Both the position numbers and the translations under genes were made by a program. A stretch of 11,679 bases of DNA from Methanosarcinales archaeon (GTDB lineage: Archaea > Halobacteriota > Methanosarcinia > Methanotrichales > Methanotrichaceae), in the NCBI GenBank assembly GCA_013415595.1, contig JAAEEW010000199.1:1-11679 (forward strand), written 5' to 3'. This document shows positions 1 to 6,717 of this stretch, piece by piece (the stretch's first letter is position 1; each line of letters starts with the position of its first letter). The notes under the pieces are model-generated. The model made no database searches. It saw nothing but the letters and a program-made list of their open reading frames with translations, and had not been told where the DNA came from.

Positions 1-118
1 AGCATGGACTACTATTTTTTGAGATCGTCATCTAATGGATGCAGCAGATTATCGACAGCCTGCGGGCGACCCGGGAAAACATAAAAGCAGAATTGAGCCG
101 CCATCCAAATCGGAGAAA

Positions 119-191
119 TAGTCCCGGGCGGATTCGAACCACCGTCGCCGGCTCCAAAGGCCGGCAGGATTGACCACTACCCTACGGGACT
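119..191 (-). tRNA. tRNA-Gln (anticodon UUG)
   Basis: Read on the minus strand, the sequence folds into a complete cloverleaf. It has a 7-bp acceptor stem from A1 to U72, a D arm with the GTGGT loop, an anticodon stem CCGGC/GCCGG around loop CTTTGGA (anticodon TTG at 34-36), and a T arm GGTGG-TTCGAAT-CCGCC. The discriminator is A73. The bases after it read TTT, so CCA is not encoded and must be added by the CCA-adding enzyme, a candidate for which lies at 8940. The A1-U72 pair is the known identity element by which archaeal GatDE picks out Glu-tRNA(Gln) for amidation. No intron is needed to close the anticodon stem. The gene diverges from the nrpR-like gene and has an AT-rich TATA candidate about 34 bases upstream. 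Confidence 0.96.
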
Positions 192-218
192 GCACCCTTC
201 TCCTGGGAAGGCAACATA

Positions 219-230
219 AGATATATATTC
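219..230. promoter_or_regulatory. Shared bidirectional TATA region of tRNA-Gln and nrpR
   Basis: The alternating stretch AGATATATATTC is the only AT-rich element in the 61-base gap between the divergent tRNA-Gln and nrpR-like genes. In the plus direction its centre (about 224) lies 28 bases before the ATG at 253, which predicts a leaderless or nearly leaderless mRNA. In the minus direction its centre lies about 34 bases before the tRNA 5' end, which allows a short 5' leader trimmed by RNase P. Because ATATATAT is self-complementary, TBP could bind in either orientation. This is inferred from spacing only. Confidence 0.6.
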
Positions 231-252
231 GCTTCCCCGTCCGCTAGTGTAG

Positions 253-1242
253 ATGAAGCTGCTAACCAAAGCTCACTCCAGTCAGAGAAGGTTGATCGAG
301 ATTCTCCGGGTCATTGACGAGGCAGACAAGCCGATAGGAGCCAGGGCCATCTCCGATCTGCTCAGCGAGAGGGGCTACGAGATCGGGGAGCGGGCAGTGC
401 GCTATAATCTCAAGATCCTGGATGAGCTGGGCTTCACAAAGAAGCACGGCTACACAGGCCGGGCCCTCACCCACCTGGGGATGAGGGAGCTCAGCGACGC
501 CCTGGTGAACGAGAGGATCGGCTTTGTCAACGCCCACATTGAAGAGTATATGTACCGCACCACATTCGACCCTGCCACCTCTTCCGGCGACGTGGTGGTC
601 AATGCCAGCCTGCTCTCCAAGAACGATTTCGAGCAGGCGTTTGACATACTGCGGGAGGTCTTCGACGCCGGGTACGCCGTGAGCCGGAGGGTGATGGTTC
701 TGGACGAGGGCGACAGCACCCTGATGGAGGTTCCCGCAGGATGCATTTGCCTGGCCACCATCTGCAGCATAACCATGGACGGCATCCTCCTCAAGGCCGG
801 AGTCCCGGTGAACACCAGCTTCGCCGGGGTGGCCATGGTCAGGGGTCGCGAAATCCTGCAGTTCACCGACCTGATCGCCTACGCTGGAAGCTCCCTGGAC
901 CCCATAAAGGCCTTCATGTCCCGGCGGATCGCCCGGGTCAGCGACGCCCTGCGTGGCGGCACGGGCACGGTCCTGGCCAACGTCAGGGAGATCCCGATCT
1001 CATCCTCAGAGCTGGCTCAGGAGACCATCCAGCGGGCCAGGCAGGCGGGAATCGGCGGCCTGGTGCATATGGGCGAATCCGGGATCACCACCTTTGGCTG
1101 CCCTGTAGGTGCGGGGAAGATTGGCATCGCCATCTGCGCGGGGGTCAACGGGCCGGTGGCCGTCGAGGAGGCGGGCATCCAGATAAAGACCCTGCCCATC
1201 TCCGCCATGCTCGACTACAGCAAGATGCAGGAAGTCCTTTAG
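253..1242 (+). CDS. nrpR: NrpR-type transcriptional regulator (winged helix + one NRD/DUF128 domain)
   Basis: This 329-residue protein has the architecture of the methanogen nitrogen repressor NrpR. Residues about 8-75 form a winged-helix domain (SSQRRLIEILRVI, then RAVRYNLKILDELGF as the recognition region). Residues about 88-325 form one NrpR regulatory domain (DUF128), beginning IGFVNAHIEEYMYRTTF and including the SGDVVVNASL and FGCPVGAGKIGIAICAGVNG segments. In the family, NrpR represses nif, gln and related nitrogen genes under ammonia sufficiency and releases DNA when 2-oxoglutarate binds. The single regulatory domain matches the NrpRI type of Methanosarcina, which works with a second protein (NrpRII) that lacks the helix-turn-helix; the Methanococcus protein carries two such domains. 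ATG at 253 is used because the TATA lies 28 bases upstream, implying a leaderless message. I saw no GGAA-N6-TTCC operator or nitrogen gene nearby. Confidence 0.9.
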   Translation: MKLLTKAHSSQRRLIEILRVIDEADKPIGARAISDLLSERGYEIGERAVRYNLKILDELGFTKKHGYTGRALTHLGMRELSDALVNERIGFVNAHIEEYMYRTTFDPATSSGDVVVNASLLSKNDFEQAFDILREVFDAGYAVSRRVMVLDEGDSTLMEVPAGCICLATICSITMDGILLKAGVPVNTSFAGVAMVRGREILQFTDLIAYAGSSLDPIKAFMSRRIARVSDALRGGTGTVLANVREIPISSSELAQETIQRARQAGIGGLVHMGESGITTFGCPVGAGKIGIAICAGVNGPVAVEEAGIQIKTLPISAMLDYSKMQEVL

Positions 1243-1346
1243 AGCCCGGATTGGCCGCAACCTTTGGATCTTAAACCGAAACTCTAGATTCGCGAATTGC
1301 CCCGCACGATCAGCCGGGCAGGCGGGCCCTGAAGTCCTGGATAAAG

Positions 1347-1354
1347 CTTTATAC
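1347..1354 (+). promoter_or_regulatory. TATA box of the eS6 gene
   Basis: CTTTATAC stands out in an otherwise GC-rich 156-base gap. Its centre predicts a start of transcription near 1377, which gives a leader of about 22 bases that still contains the Shine-Dalgarno GAGG at 1389-1392, six bases before the ATG at 1399. The rest of the gap (1243-1346) holds the 3' region of nrpR and no recognisable gene. Confidence 0.65.
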
Positions 1355-1398
1355 GGTAATGTTCCCTATCTGCCCTGTTCACGTTCATGAGGAATTAG

Positions 1399-1800
1399 AT
1401 GGACTTCAGAGTTGTAATCTCGGACCCTAAGAGCGGCAAGGCTCATCAGGTGGAGTTGAAGGAGCCCGGAGCGACAAAGCTCATCGGGCGCAAGATAGGC
1501 GATAAGATCGAAGGTGATTTTATGGGCATGCCCGGCTACAAGCTGGAGATAACCGGCGGCAGTGACAGAGAGGGCTTCCCCATGAGGTCCGACCTTCCGG
1601 GCACCAAGCGCAGAAAGATCCTGCTGGCTGGAGGCATTGGATATCATCCCACCTCTGAAGGCCGCAAGCGTCGCAAGACCGTTCGTGGCCGGGACATTGC
1701 CCAGGATGTGGGGCAGCTCAACGTCAAGGTCGTGGAATACGGTTCCAAGTCGCTGGAGGTCCTGTTCGGCATCGCATCGCCGGAAGAGGCTAAGAAATAA
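1399..1800 (+). CDS. rps6e: Small ribosomal subunit protein eS6 (S6e)
   Basis: This 133-residue protein is a full-length archaeal S6e, a component of the 30S subunit found in archaea and eukaryotes but not bacteria. The family signature GGSDREGFPMR is at residues 53-63, preceded by the GRKIGDKIEGD segment and followed by basic patches KRRK (70-73) and GRKRRK (88-93) expected to contact rRNA. It ends with KK and lacks the long phosphorylated C-terminal helix of eukaryotic S6, as is normal for archaea. The ATG is supported by GAGG six bases upstream and a TATA box about 50 bases upstream. It appears monocistronic, with a hairpin-plus-T terminator after the stop, and no translation-factor gene follows it here. 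Confidence 0.96.
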   Translation: MDFRVVISDPKSGKAHQVELKEPGATKLIGRKIGDKIEGDFMGMPGYKLEITGGSDREGFPMRSDLPGTKRRKILLAGGIGYHPTSEGRKRRKTVRGRDIAQDVGQLNVKVVEYGSKSLEVLFGIASPEEAKK

Positions 1801-1835
1801 TCCTGAGGCTGCACTATTATTAGCACGGCCTTATC

Positions 1836-1883
1836 GCCGACCGATCACGAAGCTTAATGATTCAATAAATCGGTCGGCCTTTT
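1836..1883 (+). terminator. Hairpin followed by T-run after eS6
   Basis: A perfect 10-bp inverted repeat, GCCGACCGAT (1836-1845) and ATCGGTCGGC (1869-1878), encloses a 23-base AT-rich loop and is followed by CTTTT. It begins 35 bases after the eS6 stop, so transcription termination or 3'-end protection of the eS6 message is the natural reading. The loop is long for a classic terminator, so an mRNA-stability element is an alternative. Confidence 0.55.
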
Positions 1884-1973
1884 CAAATGAAGCGTGACGT
1901 CTGGATCATCCAATCCTGCCGAGCGCTCGGAGGAGGGCATGAAGCTATCCTGGCCGTAGCAGACTCCAGGTGC

Positions 1974-2015
1974 CTTTTTAATACTTCTTCTCCGAGAATC
2001 TATGGGGATTCTCGG
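1974..2015 (+). promoter_or_regulatory. Mg-transporter promoter with palindrome over the predicted start
   Basis: A TATA-like TTTTTAATAC (about 1975-1984) predicts transcription starting near 2006. Exactly there lies a perfect 9-bp inverted repeat, CCGAGAATC (1992-2000) and GATTCTCGG (2007-2015), with a 6-base spacer. It could be the operator of a dimeric repressor that blocks initiation, or a hairpin at the very 5' end of the transcript. A good Shine-Dalgarno, GGAGGT (2032-2037), follows, 4 bases before the ATG at 2042. Which regulator would bind is not visible. Confidence 0.5.
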
Positions 2016-2041
2016 ATTTGTAGTCGCCGTTGGAGGTATCT

Positions 2042-3319
2042 ATGCTCAGGGGCAGGTGGAAAAGCGCATCGCAGTGGTTAAGGTGTGCTTATGAGGGTCT
2101 TTTTGCCGCTCCACACCGCCAGGATATCACCCTGGGAAACGTCCCCAGAATTCTCCGCCAGAGCTTCTTCGCCCTCCTGATCTGCGCAGCCGCAGACACC
2201 TTTGCCGGGTTCACCATCGCCGAGATGGCCGGAATCCTGCCCCTCTATCCGGGGCTGATCCTGCTCATACCGGGGGTCATGGGCATGAGGGGTAACATCT
2301 TCGGCTCCTTTGGAGCCATGCTTGGAACCAACCTGCACACCGGCGAGATCGCCCCACCCTACCATAGCTCCCGGGCCCTTCACCAGCAGGTGGGCGGCGC
2401 GGCGGTGAGGACCATGGCCATGTCCCTGGTCCTGGCCCTGGTGGTGAAGGCCCTGGCCCTCTCCGTGGGGATGGAGACCATCGGCATTCACCGCTTGATT
2501 CTGATCTCAGTCTTAACCGGCATACTCTCCGGCGGGATCCTGCTCGTCATAACCATCCTCATAACCACAGAGAGCTTTCGCCGGGGCTGGGACCCAGACA
2601 ATATTTCTGTGCCTCTGATCACCGCCGCCGGGGACCTGTTGACCGTCCCCATCCTGTTCATCTCCGTCCTGGCCGTCTTTGGCATGGGGGATCTCCTGGC
2701 CCGGGTGGCCGGATTTGGGGCCATCGCGATTTCGGTGGCCTACGTGGCCTACGCCCTGGCGGGGGGGGACACGATCCTGTCCAGAATAACCAGGCAATCC
2801 CTGCCCGTGCTGATCGTCTGCGCGATACTGAGCACCATGGCCGGGACCTTCATGGGCATACATCTGGAGGTGCTCACCAGCTACACGGCGGTGCTGATGC
2901 TGATCCCGGTGGTGAACGCCGAGGGCGGCAACCTGGGGGGCATCCTCTCCTCCCAGCTCACCTCCGCCTATCACCTGGGGGCCACGTCCATGGAGAGGAG
3001 GCCTGACCAGCCGGCCCGCAGGAGCTTCCTCTCCCTGATCATGCTCTCCATGCTCCTCTTCCCCATCCTGGGATTGGCGGCCCACCTGATCTCCGGGTGG
3101 GCGGGCCTGGTCTCTCCGGGAATGGGAAAGCTTTTGGCCATAAGCATTCTTGGCGGGCTTATCGCCACCCTGCTGTCAATACTGGCCACCTACTACCTGA
3201 CCTACATTTTCCTGAAGGTGGGTGTGGACCCGGACAACGTGGTGATTCCCATCATCACCAGCATGATGGACGTCTTTGGCACCACCTGTCTGATACTGGT
3301 GACCCTGGCCGTCCTGTGA
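2042..3319 (+). CDS. MgtE/SLC41-type divalent cation (Mg2+) transporter with two membrane domains
   Basis: This 425-residue, almost wholly hydrophobic protein has two copies of the MgtE integral-membrane domain. Copy 1 is at residues about 40-215, with IPGVMGMRGNIFGSFGAMLG near 76-95, WDPDN at 183-187 and GD at 197-198. Copy 2 is at about 250-425, with PVVNAEGGNLGGILSSQLTS near 289-308, VDPDN at 395-399 and MMD at 408-410. The repeated DPDN segment is the shared hallmark. The duplicated form without the cytosolic N and CBS domains of bacterial MgtE resembles archaeal COG1824 proteins and eukaryotic SLC41, so Mg2+ or another divalent cation is the likely substrate. I chose ATG 2042 because of GGAGGT just upstream; an in-frame TTG at 2030 would make that Shine-Dalgarno coding. 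The gene appears monocistronic. Confidence 0.88.
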   Translation: MLRGRWKSASQWLRCAYEGLFAAPHRQDITLGNVPRILRQSFFALLICAAADTFAGFTIAEMAGILPLYPGLILLIPGVMGMRGNIFGSFGAMLGTNLHTGEIAPPYHSSRALHQQVGGAAVRTMAMSLVLALVVKALALSVGMETIGIHRLILISVLTGILSGGILLVITILITTESFRRGWDPDNISVPLITAAGDLLTVPILFISVLAVFGMGDLLARVAGFGAIAISVAYVAYALAGGDTILSRITRQSLPVLIVCAILSTMAGTFMGIHLEVLTSYTAVLMLIPVVNAEGGNLGGILSSQLTSAYHLGATSMERRPDQPARRSFLSLIMLSMLLFPILGLAAHLISGWAGLVSPGMGKLLAISILGGLIATLLSILATYYLTYIFLKVGVDPDNVVIPIITSMMDVFGTTCLILVTLAVL

Positions 3320-3360
3320 TAATTGGAGAATTTGATCCCGGCGGGACCTTTATTCATTGG

Positions 3361-3366
3361 TTTTTT
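3361..3366 (+). terminator. T6 run after the Mg-transporter gene
   Basis: Six consecutive T residues occur 42 bases after the stop codon, in the short convergent gap before the reductase gene. Oligo-T tracts are sufficient archaeal termination signals in many euryarchaea. A small TCCCG/CGGGA hairpin lies upstream near 3336-3346, but it is not needed for the call. Confidence 0.4.
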
Positions 3367-3429
3367 AGCCATGGGGACTTATTTTCAGAAATCGAGACTA
3401 TCGGGCTTTGGAGCTATCAGGACTGCGGG

Positions 3430-4608
3430 CTATCCGGACTGGCCGCGGCTGAGTATGGCGGAACATATGCCCCCCAGGGTGGCCGGGATCTTGCCCCGCT
3501 GTATCTCCTTCATCTGATCCGGGGCAACCATGGAAAAAAGAGCATCCATCAGCCTGTCGCGACGCATGATCACGTCCACCAGCTTGCGGATCTGTACCGA
3601 ATTTCGAAGCTGACGGCCGAACTCCTCCTCGATTCGCGACGGATAGTCCTCCAGGCCGCCCTCTCCCTGCAGGTAGGCAGAGCAGACCTCGCCGGCGATC
3701 CTCCCGGCCACCATGGCCAGGGGTATTCCTCCCCCGCTGGTGGCCATGACCTGGCCTGCGGCGTCTCCTGCCAGGAGCACGTTATCCTTCTGGACGGCCG
3801 GAGGCATCCCCCCGGCGGGAACTGTTCCCTGCATCACCGCCAGCACCTCCCCGCCCCTCAGCTTCTCTCCGGCCTGGGGGTGCTCTCTCACGAACTGATC
3901 CAGGATGCAAGGCAGGGTGGCCCCCTTCTGCAGGTAGGAGACCCGCACTCCCACTCCCACGTTGGCCAGGTCGCTTCCCAGGGGAATTATCCAGGCGTAG
4001 CCCCCCGGGGCATAGCGGGCGCTGAAGTACATCTCCGCGGCGCCGGGATCTATGTCCAGGTCGGCCATCTCGTACTCCAGGCATACCCCCACCTCTCCAT
4101 GCGGGGCCCCAATTTCCCTGGCCGTGGCCGAGTGGGGGCCGTCTGCCCCGATTATGGCCTTTGCCTGCACCATCCCAGAGCTCCGGCCGGAGAGCTTCAC
4201 CCCGCCCGGCACCAGCTCGGCCCGGGTGGCCGGCAGTATCTCCGCCCCCGCCCTCGCGGCCTGCATGGCCAGATGGCGGTCGAAAGCCCGGCGGTCCACG
4301 GACCTTCCGTCCACCGGAAACTCCAGGTGCTTCCCGGAGGGGGAGTAAAATCTCTGAATGGTGGTGCGGTGCAGAACGCACCTCTCCGGAATCTCCACCA
4401 GCGGCTGGGGCAGCAGGGCCCGCGGCATGAGCTCCCTCAGCTCGTGGGCTTCGGGGATGAAGCCGCCGCACTGCACGGGGGTGCCTATCTCCTTCTTTTT
4501 GTCCACCAGCATCACCTCCCGGCCCTGGCTGGCGGCGACCTCGGCGGCGGTGGATCCGGCGGGACCGGCCCCTATCACCAGGAGCTCGACCGTCCGCTCC
4601 CTGCTCAT
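3430..4608 (-). CDS. Geranylgeranyl reductase family FAD-dependent oxidoreductase
   Basis: This 392-residue flavoprotein belongs to the family that saturates geranylgeranyl chains of archaeal lipids and other isoprenoids. An N-terminal dinucleotide-binding motif GAGPAG (13-18) is followed by a cysteine in VQCGGF (45-50), a position with a conserved cysteine in archaeal homologues. YAWIIP (204-209) corresponds to the family's YxWxFP substrate-channel motif, and LLAGDAAG (278-285) is the second FAD contact. The C-terminal third is helical and basic, as in membrane-associated members. Archaeol lipid saturation is the default role, but methanogens have several paralogues, and reduction of another isoprenoid such as the methanophenazine side chain is possible. 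The start ATG (4608-4606) overlaps the upstream symporter's TGA as ATGA, with GGAGAGGAG just before it, so translation is probably coupled. Confidence 0.85.
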   Translation of the reverse strand: MSRERTVELLVIGAGPAGSTAAEVAASQGREVMLVDKKKEIGTPVQCGGFIPEAHELRELMPRALLPQPLVEIPERCVLHRTTIQRFYSPSGKHLEFPVDGRSVDRRAFDRHLAMQAARAGAEILPATRAELVPGGVKLSGRSSGMVQAKAIIGADGPHSATAREIGAPHGEVGVCLEYEMADLDIDPGAAEMYFSARYAPGGYAWIIPLGSDLANVGVGVRVSYLQKGATLPCILDQFVREHPQAGEKLRGGEVLAVMQGTVPAGGMPPAVQKDNVLLAGDAAGQVMATSGGGIPLAMVAGRIAGEVCSAYLQGEGGLEDYPSRIEEEFGRQLRNSVQIRKLVDVIMRRDRLMDALFSMVAPDQMKEIQRGKIPATLGGICSAILSRGQSG

Positions 4609-6521
4609 CTCCTCTCCAGGTTGGACGGGTCGTTCACGGTCAGGCCCATCTCCAGCAGCACGTCCTCGATCTCCTCGTATGACAGGAATAGCTCGTCCCT
4701 CTGCCTCTCCAGCTGCCCCATTTTGGGCTCGGCGGAGAGCCAGATCTGCAGGGCCTCTCCCCGGACCATCTTTATGCAGGCCATCATGTCCGCCTGGGTC
4801 AGGCGGTAGGCGATGTGGCTGCCGGTGGGCGTGTACCAGCAGGGGTGCATCTCCTTCAGCCGGCTGACGAAGGGCTCCCACCTGAACTTCCCGGCCACCC
4901 TGGCCCCGTCGGCCTTCACCGGGACCAGGTCCAGCCTCAGGTTGAGGTGGGCCCGGTCTCCGGCGATCTTCTGCTCGATGCTGGCCAGGACCATCTGGTA
5001 GCGGGAGTTCTTTCGGTCCACGCTGATCATCTCGCTTCCAAACAGGGTCCTGGCCACCTCCGGGAAGAACGGAGCCAGGCGCAGGGGATCGGGCGAGGGG
5101 GTGATCAGGGAGACCCCCACGAAGAACAGGGCGCTCAAGCTCAGGCCCACCAGCACGCCGTGCTCGGTGAGCAGCGGGGATATGGAGTCCAGCTTGCCCT
5201 CCAGGAAGAAGGTCTCGTAGGTGATCAGGGCCATCTGGGTTCCTCCCCCGGCTATCAGGGCGGCCAGGGCCCCCCACTTGGTGGCCCGCTTCCAGTACAG
5301 CCCGCCAACGATGGGGAAGAAGTAGGACGTGGTGCCTATCACCGTGGCGATGATCACGGCGTCCATGATGCTCTCCACGTTCAGGGCGATGTAGGCCGAT
5401 ATGGAGATCATGGCCACCACCAGGATCCGGCTGGTGACCAGCATCTCTTTCATGGTGGCCTCCGGCCGCAGGTATCTCTGGATGATGTCCCGGGAGAGGC
5501 AGGAGGCGCCGGAGGTGGCGAAGGTGTCGGTGCAGGACATGGATGCTGCGGCGAAGCCCAGGGTCAGCAGGGCCAAGGTGACCGGCTGGACGCTGTCCAT
5601 GATCAGCTTCAGGTAGAGCATCTCCGCCTCCACCTCCCCCTGGGGAACGGGATAGATGGCCCTGATGCCTATCGCCGTCACCAGGCAGGCCAGGTAGACC
5701 AGGGCCAGCAGGCCGGCCCCGAAGACCAGGCCCAGCTTTGCCGACCTGTTGTCCCGGGCCGCCCAGATCTTCTGCCAGGGGTCCTGCTCAGCCACCCAGC
5801 CCGGCAGAAGGGCTAGCTGGAAGACCAGGGCCCCCATGATCCCGCCCATGAGGAAGGGATTCCACCATTCCGATCCCAGGGATGAAGCGGCACCGCTGAA
5901 GGAGACGGCCTCCACCTGGGGGGCGCGAAGGGCCAGGGCGGCCACGAAGATGGCCAGTCCAGCCAGGAAAATATACTGAATTATGTCCGTCCACACCACG
6001 GCCCGAAGCCCTCCCAGGCTGACGTAGGCGGCCACCGCCCCGGCCATGATCAAAACGGCGTAAAGGGGCGGCACCCCGAAGAAGGTTCCCAGGACCAGCT
6101 TGAATCCTATGAAATCCACAACGGAGAAAAGCACCATCATAATCGCGACGGCCAGGGCCACCGGGGCTCTGACCATGGGATCGTACCTGATCTCCAGGAG
6201 CTCGGGCTGAGTCATGGCCGGAATGTTCCTTATCCGGCCGGCTATTCCGGCGATGATGATCAATGCGGCGATGTTGGGAAATACCCAAACCCAGATCGAG
6301 CTTACGCCGATGAACAGGAACAGCCCGGTGGATAAGAGGAGCGCGCTGGCCGTGAGCCAGGAGGCGGCTGCGGAGAGGCCCAGGGTGCCCGGTCCCAGTT
6401 CCCGGCTGGCCAGCCAGAACTCGGTCACCGACCTTACGCTCTTCGAAGACTTCCATCCTATGGCCACCAGAACCGCTATGTAAATCGCTAATAATGCCAG
6501 GAAGAGGTGATAGGGATCCAA
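4605..6521 (-). CDS. Sodium:solute symporter (SSS family) with cytosolic C-terminal extension
   Basis: This 638-residue protein has about 13 predicted membrane segments in residues 5-475, in the LeuT-fold arrangement of SSS (PutP/ActP-like) transporters. Recognisable family segments are FWLASRELGPGTLGLSAAAS near residue 35, LGGLRAVVWTDIIQYIFL near 169-186, and the sodium-site helix AAASMSCTDTFATSGASCLS (324-343) followed by RDI. The substrate cannot be read from the sequence; acetate, other carboxylates and amino acids are all carried by the family. Residues about 480-638 form a soluble tail with no family I recognise. Translation seems to start at TTG (6521-6519): the upstream frame reaches a TAG eight codons earlier, and the next in-frame ATG falls after the first membrane helices. 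GGTGGT lies just upstream. The gene is first in a two-gene unit with the reductase. Confidence 0.86.
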   Translation of the reverse strand: MDPYHLFLALLAIYIAVLVAIGWKSSKSVRSVTEFWLASRELGPGTLGLSAAASWLTASALLLSTGLFLFIGVSSIWVWVFPNIAALIIIAGIAGRIRNIPAMTQPELLEIRYDPMVRAPVALAVAIMMVLFSVVDFIGFKLVLGTFFGVPPLYAVLIMAGAVAAYVSLGGLRAVVWTDIIQYIFLAGLAIFVAALALRAPQVEAVSFSGAASSLGSEWWNPFLMGGIMGALVFQLALLPGWVAEQDPWQKIWAARDNRSAKLGLVFGAGLLALVYLACLVTAIGIRAIYPVPQGEVEAEMLYLKLIMDSVQPVTLALLTLGFAAASMSCTDTFATSGASCLSRDIIQRYLRPEATMKEMLVTSRILVVAMISISAYIALNVESIMDAVIIATVIGTTSYFFPIVGGLYWKRATKWGALAALIAGGGTQMALITYETFFLEGKLDSISPLLTEHGVLVGLSLSALFFVGVSLITPSPDPLRLAPFFPEVARTLFGSEMISVDRKNSRYQMVLASIEQKIAGDRAHLNLRLDLVPVKADGARVAGKFRWEPFVSRLKEMHPCWYTPTGSHIAYRLTQADMMACIKMVRGEALQIWLSAEPKMGQLERQRDELFLSYEEIEDVLLEMGLTVNDPSNLERR

Positions 6522-6550
6522 AAGACCACCACCCCCGGTCTAAACTCATC

Positions 6551-6560
6551 CACTATATAA
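6551..6560 (-). promoter_or_regulatory. TATA box of the symporter-reductase unit
   Basis: On the minus strand, TTATATAGTG (6560-6551) lies 30-39 bases before the TTG start codon, predicting a transcript with a leader of only about ten bases. A second AT-rich tract at 6588-6613 could instead give a longer leader. The element is part of the 196-base divergent gap between the symporter and ilvD. Confidence 0.5.
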
Positions 6561-6587
6561 TGTCTCGGAATTTTCACCTGACTCGGG

Positions 6588-6613
6588 TTATATTTATTAC
6601 TATTATTATAATT
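6588..6613 (+). promoter_or_regulatory. AT-rich promoter tract upstream of ilvD
   Basis: A 26-base A/T-only tract except for one C (starting TTATATTTATTA) stands in strong contrast to the GC-rich surroundings and is the best promoter candidate for the ilvD operon. The predicted start near 6617-6625 gives a leader of about 95-100 bases. A weaker ACTTAAATC at 6678-6686 is too close to the ilvD Shine-Dalgarno to be the main TATA box. Confidence 0.4.
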
Positions 6614-6717
6614 TCTTTTAACGCCCGTGGTGTGGGTTCCAGGCTCTCGATTGCCCGGCCAGAGCAATACATCAACTACTTAAATCTAAGGTGCACTGGC
6701 GAAGTAGAGGATCTATC

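Noticed and set aside
1..118. Short reading frames next to the tRNA, e.g. plus-strand frames starting at 4, 35 and 39 (the last beginning MQQIIDSLRATREN) and a minus-strand 30-residue frame (104-12)
   Set aside because: Frames on both strands look equally plausible, none has a clear Shine-Dalgarno or promoter, and the frame from 39 would run into the tRNA. The stretch may hold the end of an upstream gene (a T6 lies at 15-20) but cannot be assigned.
1288..1297. Palindrome ATTCGCGAAT downstream of nrpR
   Set aside because: Ten-base palindromes are expected several times by chance in a window this size, and its position suggests no role.
1887..2081. Plus-strand 64-codon frame between eS6 and the Mg transporter
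   Set aside because: It contains the transporter's TATA box, palindrome and Shine-Dalgarno, overlaps the transporter start, and resembles no family.
3097..4809. Long plus-strand frame (570 codons) opposite the reductase and symporter tail
   Set aside because: It is the antisense of two clear protein families; the His/Gly/Pro/Arg-rich translation is typical of a GC-rich shadow frame.
4609..5277. N-terminal extension of the reductase frame up to 615 residues
   Set aside because: The extra 223 residues overlap the symporter gene in another frame and are low-complexity; the ATG at 4608 with its Shine-Dalgarno fits the family length.
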